In this document: positions 45,001 through 54,011 of the stretch, piece by piece
Numbering within the stretch: position 1 is the first letter of the stretch
Layout: every line of letters begins with the position of its first letter
Source of the DNA: Oxynema aestuarii AP17
GTDB lineage: Bacteria > Cyanobacteriota > Cyanobacteriia > Cyanobacteriales > Laspinemataceae
Assembly: GCF_012295525.1 (NCBI RefSeq)
Contig: NZ_CP051167.1
Coordinates: 744,001-808,000, forward strand
Length of the DNA: 64,000 bases
Direction: 5' to 3'
Notes under the pieces: model-generated
Told to the model about the DNA's origin: nothing
Databases searched by the model: none
The model's input: only the letters and a program-made list of their open reading frames with translations
Program-made: the position numbers and the translations under genes

Positions 45001-45090
45001 TAGCCTGTGGACTGGTGAGTGCGGACACTACCAGGATGAAGCAGGAAGTAGGTTCCAAAGATGTCCACTTGTGGGTGGCTTTGGGTAAGT
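45001..45090 (+). ncRNA. Candidate omega (reRNA) RNA of element C
   Basis: Immediately after tnpB are a hairpin CTGGTGAGTG...CACTACCAG (45012-45034, one bulge), a GGAA...TTCC hairpin (45043-45055) and a long-range stem GTGGAC (45007-45012) with GTCCAC (45063-45068). The dense pairing at the tnpB 3' end fits a TnpB guide-RNA scaffold. The stems share base C45012, so fine structure is uncertain. Confidence 0.5.
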
Positions 45091-45163
45091 CTTATGTAAC
45101 GGAGTATTGTAAAGTTTAACTGAATACATAGTCAAGTATAGTCATTCCTGTTAAGATATAACC

Positions 45164-45726
45164 ATGAAACTCTCAGACTATGCCAAAAAAGCCGGGGTGA
45201 GTTATCAAACGGCGTGGAGATGGTGGCAAAAAGGTCATCTAACGGGCTATCAACTTCGGGAACAATTATCATTACCGAAGAAGGGAAGAAGAAAACCGAG
45301 AGAATGGCCTGTATTTATGCCAGAGTCTCTAGTGCAGAAAATAAAGATCACCTTGAGCGACAAGCGGAACGGTTAAAAGATTATGCTATTGCTAGAGGCT
45401 ATCAAATTTATAAAGTCGTCAAAGAAATTGGCAGTGGTTTAAATGATAATCGTCCAAAATTGGCTAAGGTTTTAACCGATTCCCATTACGATATATTGAT
45501 AGTGGAGCATAAAGACCGTTTGGCGAGGTTGGGGACAAATTACCTTGAGATCCGGTTAAAAGAGAGGGGAAAAACCGTTGAGATTGTCAATCATAGCGAG
45601 GATCGACAAGATGAATTGGTGGAAGATTTAATTGCTATCATTACTTCATTCTGTTCTCGTCTTTATGGATGAAGACGCTCGAAACGGAAAACCGAAAAAA
45701 TTATTGCCGAATTAAAGGAACGCTAG
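45164..45726 (+). pseudogene. tnpA: IS607 tnpA pseudogene (frameshift and nonsense)
   Basis: The helix-turn-helix part (MKLSDYAKKAGVSYQTAWRW, GHLTGYQL) is in one frame. From about 45265 the resolvase part (SGTIIITEEGKKKTERM, CIYARVSSAENKDHLERQ, KEIGSGLNDNRPK) continues in another. After FCSRLYG a TGA (45670-45672) interrupts, and RRSKRKTEKIIAELKER then runs on in frame to TAG at 45724. So one small indel and one stop separate this copy from a full recombinase. The catalytic Ser (YARVSS) is still present. Confidence 0.85.
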
Positions 45727-46996
45727 TGAAATTAGTCGAAAGACATATAATCAAAAAAGGTCATAGGTTTTGGGATGAGATCGATGAGTTATCATGGCAT
45801 TCCAAAAATCTCTACAATGCGGCTAATTATCTAATCCGTCAAAACTTTATTTATGGTCATGGTTACTTGAACTATAACCGGATGGATAAATTAATGCAGA
45901 AGACGGAGCAATATCGCGCTTTACCAGCTAAAGTCTCTCAACAGGTGTTACGAGGATTAGACAAAAACTGGCAATCCTTTTTTGCCGCCAATCAAGCCTA
46001 CAAAGTCAACAAGGAGAAGTTTTTAGTCAACCCGAAAATCCCCAAATATAAAAACACTCAGAAAGGTCGTCAATTATTGGTGTACGTGAAACAGGCTCTA
46101 AGTAAAGTGGCTTTAAAAAAAGGTAAAATCAAATGCTCAAAAACCCAAATTTGGAGACTTCTGTAGCCGAAAAAGTAGTGGAGGTGAGAATCGTTCCTCG
46201 ATGCGATTGTTATATCATTGAGGTCATTTATGAAGAAGTAGAACAAACATTGAAATCCAATGAATGGGTCGCTAGTGTGGATTTAGGTGTAGATGTTTTA
46301 ATGGCTGTAACTTCTAATCAACCGGACTTTGTTCCTCTGTTGATAAATGGCAGTCGCAGGTACATAAACGCACACTTTAATATCAAAAAAACAGGGAGTG
46401 CGTTTATGTACCTGCGACCCTTAAAAAGCCTGAATCAATTCTACAATAAACGAAAAGCCTTTCTCCAATCCCAATTAAAAGGAAATCGACCCACCTCTAA
46501 GAGAATCCAGCGTCTGACTCGATGCCGAAATCAAAAAGTGGAGAACTATCTCCATCGAGCCAGCCGTTATCTGGTCAATCTACTCGTTAACCGAAATATC
46601 ACCACCTTAGTGATTGGCAAAAATGAAGGTTGGAAACAAAATGCCAAGATGGGGAAAGTGAACAACCAAAAATTTGTGGGGATTCCTTTCAACCGTCTGA
46701 TTGAAATGTTGACTTATAAATGTCAATTACTAGGGATTAAAGTGGCGATCGCTGAAGAGAGTTATACGAGTCAGTCGAACTTTTTCAACTTAGATCCGCT
46801 TCCGGTTTATGGAGAAACGGTAAAAGTTCCTAAGTTTACGGGAAAAAGAATTAAAAGAGGTCTTTACCGGACTGATACAGGATTCTTGTGTCAAGCGGAT
46901 ATCTTAGGCTCCTATAATATCTTAAGAAAAGCATTCCCAAATGCCTTTATGGGCTATGGGATAGAGAGGTGCGTAGTTCACGATTATGAGAATTAA
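45726..46996 (+). pseudogene. tnpB: tnpB pseudogene carrying an in-frame palindrome insertion
   Basis: GTG 45726 overlaps the tnpA stop as TAGTG and begins VKLVERHIIKKGHRFWDEID. The frame is lost around 46130-46160 and resumes with EKVVEVRIVPRCDCYIIEV. The C-terminal part has Asp in VASVDLGVDV, Glu in AIAEESYTSQS (rearranged position) and Asp in CQADILGSYNI. Between INGS and RPLKSLNQFYNK lies an extra in-frame stretch of about 22 residues encoded by a 66-bp perfect inverted-repeat element (46353-46418). Zinc-finger cysteines are not retained in the usual form. Confidence 0.85.
46353..46418. repeat. 66-bp palindromic element with 21-bp perfect arms
   Basis: GTCGCAGGTACATAAACGCA(C) at 46353-46373 is exactly complementary to 46398-46418, with a 24-base AT-rich loop. 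Its length is 22 codons and it keeps the tnpB frame open. It looks like a miniature hairpin insertion. Confidence 0.9.
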
Positions 46997-47074
46997 TCTC
47001 TGGAAGCCAAAATGAAGGGGATTTTTGAAATAGAATCCATGTCTTGTTTATATCTGACTATATTTTGGTTAACT

Positions 47075-48238
47075 ATGAGTCTCAACATTCGTTTTGGGGT
47101 TGTCAGCGATCCCCATGTCGCGCTAGAGCATACGGTCTGGGATGCTCCCAATCGGTTTCATCTGTCGGAGATTAGTATCCCGGCTCTCGAACGAGTTTTT
47201 GAGCATTTTCTCGAACTCGAACTCGATTTTCTGTTATTACCAGGAGACTTAACCCAACATGGGGAACCGGAAAACCATCGATGGTTGGCCGATCGCCTCG
47301 CACGCTTGCCTTTTCCCGCTTACGTCATTCCCGGGAACCACGACGTTCCCGTAGAGAATGCCGATCGCCAATCGATCGCCTGGGCCGACTTTCCCAGTTA
47401 CTATCGCCAACAGGGATACGATTCGAGCGATCGCCTCTACTACACCCGCGAATTAGCGCCGGGACTGCGCGCGATCGCCCTCAATTCCAATCAATTTAAT
47501 TCCCACGGGCAACAAGTCGGACGCCTCGACGACGAACAACTCCACTGGTTGCAAGGGGTGCTCGATCGCCTCGACGGCGAGCTGGTCTTCGTACTCATCC
47601 ACCACAACGTTATCGAACATTTGCCCAACCAGTCCAAACATCCCATGGGACGGCGCTACATGTTAGAAAATGCCCCCGTTCTCTTGGAAATGTTACGGGC
47701 GGCGGGGGTGCAAGTGGTGTTCACGGGTCACCTTCACGTGCAAGATCTTGCCTATAGCGATCGCATTTACGACATCACCACCGGATCCTTAGTCAGCTAT
47801 CCCCATCCCTATCGGACGATCGAACTGACCCAGGACGATCGCGGTTCGTGTTCGCTCAAAATCGAGTCCCATCGGGTCGAGACCTTGCCAGACTGGCCGA
47901 ATTTGAGTCAGGTCGGTCGCGAATGGATGGGCGATCGTTCCCGACCGTTTATGATTCGTTTATTAACAGAACCGCCGTTAAACTTACCCGCTCACGAAGC
48001 CGAACGACTTGCCCCCCATTTGCGCTATTTTTGGGCGGATATCGCGCGGGGTGATGCAGTGGTGGACTTCCCCGACTTTCCCCCGGCAGTGCGTCGTTTT
48101 TTCCAAAAATTTAGTGCGAACAACGCTCATGTTCCCGGCGTCGAATCTCATCGGTCTTTAGGGGCGATCGACAATCATGCAACTCTACTGCTCGATCGCC
48201 AACCCCGCCGTTTGCACTTAAGAGATTTGAGATTTTAG
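47075..48238 (+). CDS. Metallophosphoesterase (calcineurin-like)
   Basis: About 387 residues from ATG 47075 (MSLNIRFGVVSDPHVALE); upstream in-frame residues show no homology. The dinuclear metal site is formed by VVSDPHV, LLLPGDLTQHG, VIPGNHDVP and VFTGHLHVQDLA, the standard calcineurin-like pattern, with VLIHHNV adding a further His. It resembles cyclic-nucleotide phosphodiesterases (CpdA-like) but the substrate is not certain. It starts about 80 bp after the tnpB pseudogene, so its native promoter may have been displaced by element D. A heptamer-rich tract follows the stop. Confidence 0.85.
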   Translation: MSLNIRFGVVSDPHVALEHTVWDAPNRFHLSEISIPALERVFEHFLELELDFLLLPGDLTQHGEPENHRWLADRLARLPFPAYVIPGNHDVPVENADRQSIAWADFPSYYRQQGYDSSDRLYYTRELAPGLRAIALNSNQFNSHGQQVGRLDDEQLHWLQGVLDRLDGELVFVLIHHNVIEHLPNQSKHPMGRRYMLENAPVLLEMLRAAGVQVVFTGHLHVQDLAYSDRIYDITTGSLVSYPHPYRTIELTQDDRGSCSLKIESHRVETLPDWPNLSQVGREWMGDRSRPFMIRLLTEPPLNLPAHEAERLAPHLRYFWADIARGDAVVDFPDFPPAVRRFFQKFSANNAHVPGVESHRSLGAIDNHATLLLDRQPRRLHLRDLRF

Positions 48239-48330
48239 ATTTTTTAGATTTTAGATTGGGGAATCGGGAGTCAGGGAGAGGGAACTTCTGCCTCGTACCT
48301 ACTCCCCACTCCCTGATTCCCTTGGAAATT
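48234..48330. repeat. Heptamer-like repeats and imperfect hairpin between convergent genes
   Basis: GATTTTAGATTTTTTAGATT-type repeats end in TTGGGG. GGGAATC...CAGGGAG then pairs with CTCCCTG...GATTCCC (about 48257-48321), making a large imperfect stem that may terminate both converging genes. Confidence 0.55.
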
Positions 48331-48335
48331 CCAGA

Positions 48336-50057
48336 CTATCGCGCCGTGGCGATCGCCTCACTCAAATCGTCGAGCATCGGATTCATCGCTTCGAGTAACA
48401 ACGTCATCGACTCGATATCTTGCAACATTTGACCGACGGCGGCGGCGCGATCGGGATCGGTCTTCCCGGGAATCGCATTCACCTGTTCGACCAAGGCACT
48501 TAAAGACTGTTGCAAACTCTCGACCGAAGCCATCGTTGGATTCAAGCGGCTGGTATTGATGCCCGTTTCGCGAGTAAACAAGCCTTCAAAATTGCCCGAC
48601 ATCATGTCCAGGTCGGAACGGACCGCAGCAACGGCATTTTCAAAAGCTTCTAACTGTACCGGACTCCAATTCGCTTCCGATCCGGTCAGCATGTCCGCTT
48701 GAGCTTCCAAGGACGTGGCGATCGCCCCCGGTTCCAAGTTCACCGTTTCATCCGGCGTCACCACCGCAATTTCAAACGGTCCGGGATCCGTCGTCGCCGT
48801 TTCAGCTTCCGGCAAGCTTTCAATCTTTTCGATCGCCGCCATGCTGAAATCCGCTTTTTCCGTATTAAACGCCACTTGTAACGGGAAGGCCATCGGATCT
48901 GCCGGATCCGCAAGCGGATCGATGCCCGTAATCGTAAACTCTTTTACCCCACCGCCGGGAAAATCGCTAAAGTCTACACTTTCTCCCGGGCCGAATTCGC
49001 CCAAGACGCGACCGCCGGAAGACACGGTAAATTTACCGTCAAACCCGGTGGGGAAGTCCATAATCTCGGTAAACAAAGAATCCGATTCCATTTCGTAGTG
49101 GAACCCTTCGGAAGTCGGCGGATCGACCCAGACGCCACTGACGACGCCGACAAATCGGAAGCTCCCCGGTCGGCTGGAAGCAGGCATCACGGGGAAATCT
49201 TGGGTCGAACCCATCGCCACCCCCGCTAAAGCAATAATCACCCGCCGTCCGTTGAAGGACATGATAACCCGGGCGCTGTTGCCCATACTCACCACCTGCA
49301 AGCGCGAGAAGCTAAGTTGACTCAAGAAACTGTCGAGCAACAGATTGGTAAAAGCGGGATTGTTGGTCGAAATATTGTTGCGATTCGACGGTACCATCAG
49401 CACCATCGGCGAGAACAACGGTTGGACGTCGATTGGAACGGTGGTGGTTTGAGCGGTCGGTAACGACACTCCCGTAATGTCGGATTGATTGGTCGCCACT
49501 GGCTCCCTTGTTTCGGGAGTCTCCACCGTTTCGGGAGTTTCGGCAACCTCCACCGGGGTTTCTACAGGTTCGGTTTCGACGGTCTCGACGGCGGGGGGTT
49601 GTTCCGGCGTGATGGTTTCAGTGACGGTGGTAGTCGTCGTCGTGGTCGTCGTCGTGCTGCTTTCTAGCACTTGCAATCCGGCATTTAAGGGGTCGATAAA
49701 CCCGGCAGTGGTCAGGCGGATGACGAGTCGGCGCACGATGATAATACCGCCGCCTCCGGTGATGTCGGATTGGTTGGTTCCCGGGCCGACAATCGGTCCG
49801 GTGACGTCGGACTGGTTGGTGATAAAGCGTCCGCTTTCGATAATCCGAATTAAACCGGGGGGCAGTTCGTCCCGTTGCAAACCGGGGGGCAGTTCGTCCC
49901 GTTGCAGACCGGGGGGCAGTCCGGGAATCGGTCCGGTGGAGTCGGATTGGTTTTGGGCTACGCTTGGGTTCGCTACGGCGAGACTGACACCCAAGGACAG
50001 ACCGAGGGGAATCCCGACACACAAGCCTTTTTTAAGTAGTTCGTAAACTAATTTCAC
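48336..50057 (-). CDS. Secreted protein with NQSD-TG motifs, partner of an outer-membrane barrel
   Basis: About 573 residues from GTG 50057, chosen because GAGGA lies 8 bases upstream and a signal peptide follows (LLKKGLCVGIPLGLSLGV...ANPSVAQ). The frame is open further upstream but overlaps the next gene. Four copies of NQSD(S/V/I)TG occur (near the N-terminus and about residue 200), with PPGLQRDEL repeats and a Thr-run then Pro/Glu-rich linker (about 115-190). The remainder is a beta-rich region (FDGKFTVSSGGRVLGEFGPG) and a helical C-terminus (SVESLQQSLSALVEQVNAIP). I do not recognise a family. Eight to twenty-three bases separate it from the upstream barrel gene, implying one operon. Confidence 0.7.
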   Translation of the reverse strand: MKLVYELLKKGLCVGIPLGLSLGVSLAVANPSVAQNQSDSTGPIPGLPPGLQRDELPPGLQRDELPPGLIRIIESGRFITNQSDVTGPIVGPGTNQSDITGGGGIIIVRRLVIRLTTAGFIDPLNAGLQVLESSTTTTTTTTTTVTETITPEQPPAVETVETEPVETPVEVAETPETVETPETREPVATNQSDITGVSLPTAQTTTVPIDVQPLFSPMVLMVPSNRNNISTNNPAFTNLLLDSFLSQLSFSRLQVVSMGNSARVIMSFNGRRVIIALAGVAMGSTQDFPVMPASSRPGSFRFVGVVSGVWVDPPTSEGFHYEMESDSLFTEIMDFPTGFDGKFTVSSGGRVLGEFGPGESVDFSDFPGGGVKEFTITGIDPLADPADPMAFPLQVAFNTEKADFSMAAIEKIESLPEAETATTDPGPFEIAVVTPDETVNLEPGAIATSLEAQADMLTGSEANWSPVQLEAFENAVAAVRSDLDMMSGNFEGLFTRETGINTSRLNPTMASVESLQQSLSALVEQVNAIPGKTDPDRAAAVGQMLQDIESMTLLLEAMNPMLDDLSEAIATAR

Positions 50058-50080
50058 TTTAGAGATCCTCACGCTAGGGT

Positions 50081-51097
50081 TTAAAACAGCGATAATCCGT
50101 AACCGACGCCGATGGTAAAGCGGGTTCCATCCCCCGCCGTTCCGGTGACGTCGCTCAAGGTCGGGGTAATCACGACGGGGAAGTCGCGAAAGGGGGCGAT
50201 CGAGGCGCCGAGGTTCAAATCTTGTCCGGTCCATTCGACGAAGGTACTCGCCGCCGGGAGAATTTGAAGGGCGACGCTGCCAAAGACGCCGATACTGCCT
50301 TCGTCGTCTTGAACTTGGTCTTCGGTGCGAAATCTGCCGTTACCGAAGCCGAGGGAGACGGATAGGCGACTGAAGGGGTCTTGGCTGCTTTCTTTGAGCC
50401 GAAAACGTTTGCTTCCGACGGCGTAGGTGCTGGTGTCGGCGTCGGAAAATCCCCAGATCAGGGCGTTTTCGATGCCGACGGCGACGGCAAAATCTTGGGG
50501 GAGGGCTTTGTGGAGTTTGAAGTTAAACGAGCCGCGATCGCCCCAATCGGACAGGTCGAGTAAGGTGACGCCGACATCGAAACCGACGGCAGTTTGGGGG
50601 TTGCCGAGACTGAAAACGAGTCCGGCGGTGCCGTCGTTTTTATCGGTGTAGCGGGTTCGTTCTTGATAGCTAAAACCGACGCCGACACTTCCCAAGCTGC
50701 CTCCGTAAGCGGTGGGGGTGTTGGAGCTGGTGCCGGGGGCGCCGAGATAGATTTGTTGTAAAGGGTTACTTTGTAAAACTTGCAGCCGTTGTTGCAGTTG
50801 GCTGGTTCTTTGTTCGATTTGTTGGGCGGTGGGCGGATTTTCGGGAGTTGCTTCTTGAGTCTGGGCTTCTAAATTCTCCGGATTGGCGCGATCGCCGCCC
50901 GAAAACTCTGGTGAGAGACCGAAAGCGGTCTGTTCGGCTACGATCGCTCCTTCAAGCTGGCACGCCTGACAGGTTTCGGCGATGTTGTCATTCTCGACGG
51001 GGCTGAGTTCTCCGGCGAACACCGATGAAGTGAACCCGAACGGCCCCAATGACAGGACGAGGGAGGCAATGGCGATCGGCGAGAGGTGTTGCTTCAT
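50081..51097 (-). CDS. Putative outer-membrane beta-barrel protein
   Basis: 338 residues with a signal peptide (IAIASLVLSLGPFGFTSSVFA). A periplasmic stretch with two cysteines (ETCQACQLEGA) and a short coiled coil (QQIEQRTSQLQQRLQVLQSN) precedes a C-terminal barrel of alternating polar/hydrophobic strands (SVGVGFSYQERTRYT, FAVAVGIENALIWGFS). It ends in FTIGVGYGLSLF, an aromatic C-terminus typical of proteins inserted by BamA. No porin family is recognised. It is the first gene of a probable two-gene operon with the secreted NQSD-motif protein. Confidence 0.7.
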   Translation of the reverse strand: MKQHLSPIAIASLVLSLGPFGFTSSVFAGELSPVENDNIAETCQACQLEGAIVAEQTAFGLSPEFSGGDRANPENLEAQTQEATPENPPTAQQIEQRTSQLQQRLQVLQSNPLQQIYLGAPGTSSNTPTAYGGSLGSVGVGFSYQERTRYTDKNDGTAGLVFSLGNPQTAVGFDVGVTLLDLSDWGDRGSFNFKLHKALPQDFAVAVGIENALIWGFSDADTSTYAVGSKRFRLKESSQDPFSRLSVSLGFGNGRFRTEDQVQDDEGSIGVFGSVALQILPAASTFVEWTGQDLNLGASIAPFRDFPVVITPTLSDVTGTAGDGTRFTIGVGYGLSLF

Positions 51098-51795
51098 AAC
51101 AGTATGGCTCGGGAGATGATGGGGTCTACAAGGCTTGTTCTCGTTGAAGACAGGACAAGAGAAGAGGAAGGTCTATCCGCTTTTGTGTCGTCTTTTGAAC
51201 CCGATCGCCCGGTTGCTGGGGCAACGGCAAGGTCAAAAACAACCCTCAATCGCGATCGCGTCGCCGAAATGTCAGGAAGCGAATTTGAAAAAGAAAGCCG
51301 AGATTGCGGGCGTTGGGTTCGGTTGCTCGAAAATTTATGGCAATTTTGCCAACAAGATTCACGCTTAAATCATACCCAGATTGCTAGGAGCTGTAACCCT
51401 CGCGATCGCCGATTTAATAAATCTTTAGTCAATGTTTGATTACGAAACAATTTTAATTTTTGAATCTCTTTGTAGACAAAAAATATCCCCGAGTGAAACC
51501 GTTGTCATCTTCCAGCGCAGGACTATTCGCATCGAGTAAGGGATTACCGAAAAGAGTGCTGAGGCGATCGCAGTCGGGGGAGTGCAACTTATCCGATCCA
51601 GAAATAAGTTGGAGCCGCATTGGAGATCGAAAAACAATAAAAAATCTGCAAGTTCTTCGCAGATTTGAATTCAATCGATTGGTACCCAAGCCAATCCAAA
51701 AAACTCCGAAAAATGAAACACTTTTCGGATATAACTCCCTTTTGGGATAGCGGCGATCGCCCGAACTTGTTGAATAGCCAGGTGTGATTTGCCCT
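51098..51795. other. 700-bp gene-free stretch
   Basis: Apart from the terminator at 51630-51666 I see no coding frame with credible composition. Two open frames (51453-51995 minus and 51460-51750 plus) are not supported. It may hold the promoter of the barrel operon. Confidence 0.45.
51630..51666 (-). terminator. Rho-independent-type terminator for the FIST gene
   Basis: On the minus strand AAATCTGC (51666-51659) pairs with GCAGATTT (51649-51642), followed by TTTTATTGTTTTT. It lies about 130 bases after the FIST stop codon. Confidence 0.6.
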
Positions 51796-53019
51796 CTAGG
51801 GTTGACGGCATATACCAAAAACGGACGTATAGCCGTGCAGGAAGGTTCCATCCCCCACCGGGCCAATTTCCCCGTTGCAAAAAAAGCCGCCGAGGGGAAT
51901 GTCGAAATAACGGGCGAATAACCGCGAATCGAAGTGGGCCTCGCCGTAAAGGCGGGCGCCACGACCGAGACAGGAGAACAGTAAGGCGCCGACATGACGG
52001 GGGGAAGAGGATGAAGCGCCGATCTCGCGTTTGTAGCGCTCTAAGAGCATTTCCAGGTCTTCCGCCGAAGTATTGGCATCTCGGAGGTGGAATTGGATCC
52101 GTTGTCCGGGACGGATGCGATCGCCGATCGCGATCGCGCCGACACGCGGATCGACCCCGAGCAAATTACGGATTAAAAAGTCGCCCCGTTCGAGTTCGAG
52201 CTTGAATTCGTCCCGGGCAACCCCTACAAATAGGGAATGTTGCGCTAATTCGCGATCGCTCGAATCGAGGCTTTGAATCAGTTCGCGCAAGGCGTCGAGA
52301 GGGGTGACCGGGGCTGAACGATCCTGCACGTCTTCGAGTTGCAAGATGATATTGCGATCGCATTCTTTCACCCGATACGGCTGACCGATGGCCCGACATC
52401 CTTGGGCGACGATCGATTCTAAAACGAGGTTGCCACTCAAGGCGACGCCGACGCTTCCCTCGCGATACATCTGGCGGTTGCAAAATAAGGCGGTGGTATT
52501 GCCTCCGGCGCCACTGCTGGCGAGTCCGCCAACTTTAGTGGCGCCGGGATAAGCAAAGTCGAGTCCGGCGAGTAGGTCGTTAATCTTGGCAGAAAACGGA
52601 TCGGCTAAAATCACGAATTGGGGGCGATTGGCAGCAGAAACGCCGATGCACTCCATCCAGCGATCGGGAGGACTGTCTAAATCGGGTAATGCTTCCCCGT
52701 CGAGGTGAAAGCCGTGGACTTGAACCTCCGGTAAGTGCGCCAGGGTCAAACTTAAGGCAGGTTCTTCTTCGAGTTCTTCGGCTTCGTGGGCGGCATTCAT
52801 GCCGATAATACCGCCTCCCGAGCAACCGATTAAGGTGCCGATTTCGAGTTTTTCGTGCAGTAAGGGCATCAAGCGAGAATATTCGCTCGCAAAGGCTGAG
52901 GAGATGAATAACAGCCCTAAATCGGCGGATTCTGACAACTGTTCTCGCGCTTGTTCCACAACTTCGTCAATCGCCGCTTCTAGAGACGCACGTCTGGATA
53001 ATGTATTGACCCACTTCAT
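51796..53019 (-). CDS. FIST-domain signal transduction protein
   Basis: About 407 residues from ATG 53019; a GTG at 53040 would add seven. The N-terminal FIST domain (ADLGLLFISSAFASEYSRLM, IGCSGGGIIG) and C-terminal FIST_C domain (LFVGVARDEF, IRNLLGVDPRVGAIAIGDRI, ALLFSCLGRGARLYG, FFCNGEIGPVG) are both complete. FIST domains are thought to sense small ligands such as amino acids and often accompany kinases. No output domain is fused, so it probably acts through a partner. Heptamer repeats lie directly upstream at 53045. Confidence 0.88.
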   Translation of the reverse strand: MKWVNTLSRRASLEAAIDEVVEQAREQLSESADLGLLFISSAFASEYSRLMPLLHEKLEIGTLIGCSGGGIIGMNAAHEAEELEEEPALSLTLAHLPEVQVHGFHLDGEALPDLDSPPDRWMECIGVSAANRPQFVILADPFSAKINDLLAGLDFAYPGATKVGGLASSGAGGNTTALFCNRQMYREGSVGVALSGNLVLESIVAQGCRAIGQPYRVKECDRNIILQLEDVQDRSAPVTPLDALRELIQSLDSSDRELAQHSLFVGVARDEFKLELERGDFLIRNLLGVDPRVGAIAIGDRIRPGQRIQFHLRDANTSAEDLEMLLERYKREIGASSSSPRHVGALLFSCLGRGARLYGEAHFDSRLFARYFDIPLGGFFCNGEIGPVGDGTFLHGYTSVFGICRQP

Positions 53020-53040
53020 TGGCGCTGTCACAGGTTCCAC

Positions 53041-53551
53041 CTTTTGAGATTTTAGATTTTACAGGGGGAGGGTTGGGACTCGGGATCGTGCGCGGTTGGC
53101 CCATCGGCGTCAACTCAAATCCTGCCCCAGCTCGTCACTGCGACAGTTCCCTCTCGGCTTTCCCTCGGGGTGCAGATGGCGGCGATCGCCCCTCGTTCGT
53201 TTCGTTCAATGGGTGTCGTCGATTGTCGTGTTAACATAAGTTAACAGATAGGGCATTGAAGTGCGCTGTCGCGGCGATCGCCGATCGGCTCGCGTCTGAA
53301 ATCTTAAAAAATAAAAATAGATACACTCTTAATGCCCTAGTTTCTTGTATCACTGTCAGTGGTTGGGAATCAAGCGTTTAAAGCGCTTGGGAGCAATTCG
53401 CTTTCACAGCGTGCTGTTGGTGCCACTGTAGCCGAGTTGTCCCCCCAATGCCTTCAGTTCGGGCAATTGCCCACAACGTTCTCGGCGATCGACTCCATCT
53501 AAAAACATTCTCTATACTGGCAAAAGTAGCTGGAATTCAGAAAAGATCATC
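53041..53551. promoter_or_regulatory. cp12 upstream region with inverted repeats
   Basis: This 510-bp stretch has no gene. It holds TGTTAAC-ATAA-GTTAACA (53229-53246), a CAAGCG/CGCTTG hairpin (about 53373-53391) and the perfect palindrome GGGCAATTGCCC (53461-53472). These are candidates for an operator or a structured leader of cp12. A transcription start cannot be fixed by eye. Confidence 0.45.
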
Positions 53552-53785
53552 ATGAGCAACACCCAACAAAAAATCGACGAACAAATCGAACAAGAACGCG
53601 AGCAAGCCCGTCAAGTTTGCGATACCAGTGGCTCGACCTCTGGTGAATGTGCCGCCGCTTGGGATGCCGTCGAAGAACTCCAAGCCGAAGCCTCTCACCA
53701 ACGGCAAAAGCCCCAGAAAACCTCTTTTGAAAAATACTGCGATGACAATCCCGACGCGGCGGAGTGTCGGCTTTACGACGACTAA
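53552..53785 (+). CDS. cp12: CP12 Calvin-cycle regulatory protein
   Basis: 77 residues with both redox cysteine pairs: VCDTSGSTSGEC and YCDDNPDAAECRLYDD. CP12 is intrinsically disordered; when its disulphides form in the dark it binds GAPDH and phosphoribulokinase, shutting down the Calvin cycle. The AWDAVEELQAEA core and CRLYDD end are the recognised signature. There is no CBS domain. Gene stands alone, with a 510-bp upstream region rich in inverted repeats. Confidence 0.95.
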   Translation: MSNTQQKIDEQIEQEREQARQVCDTSGSTSGECAAAWDAVEELQAEASHQRQKPQKTSFEKYCDDNPDAAECRLYDD

Positions 53786-54011
53786 AACGATGGCGCCTTG
53801 AGGGGGATTTCCCCGGCGATCGCCGCCATGGAGCAACTGGATCTCGAACTGCGAGGATTCCAGTTGCTTTCGTTTTTGTGTTATCTTGCGCGTCGGGAGG
53901 AATACCTCGGCCAAAGCTCAACCCACCACTCGCGCGCGGCTTCGTCCCATCGAACCCTCGCGAGGATAACTCGCTCCCCACGGCTGCCGAGATTGTTTGC
54001 TACATCGGACT

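Larger units (their letters stand above)
43619..45100 (+). mobile_element. Decayed IS607-family element C
   Basis: A remnant tnpA overlaps a frameshifted tnpB, followed by a strongly structured 3' region. The left end may include the 11-bp direct repeat AATTGAACACT at 43619-43629 and 43632-43642. Right limit is estimated from the end of RNA structure. Confidence 0.65.
45130..47040 (+). mobile_element. Decayed IS607-family element D
   Basis: It holds a tnpA pseudogene and tnpB pseudogene in the overlapping IS607 arrangement, of a different TnpB subgroup from element C next to it. It lies directly upstream of a phosphoesterase gene. Boundaries are estimates. Confidence 0.65.

Noticed and set aside
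49640-49670. Poly-Thr-encoding run taken as a possible microsatellite element
   Set aside because: It lies in the linker of the secreted protein and keeps frame, so I treat it as coding low complexity.
50072-50234. Longer N-terminus for the NQSD-motif protein
   Set aside because: It would overlap the barrel gene and lacks a signal peptide at its start; GTG 50057 has a good ribosome site and signal sequence.
51453-51995. A 180-codon minus-strand frame
   Set aside because: Half of it overlaps the FIST gene in another frame on the same strand, and the rest covers the FIST terminator; no recognisable domain.
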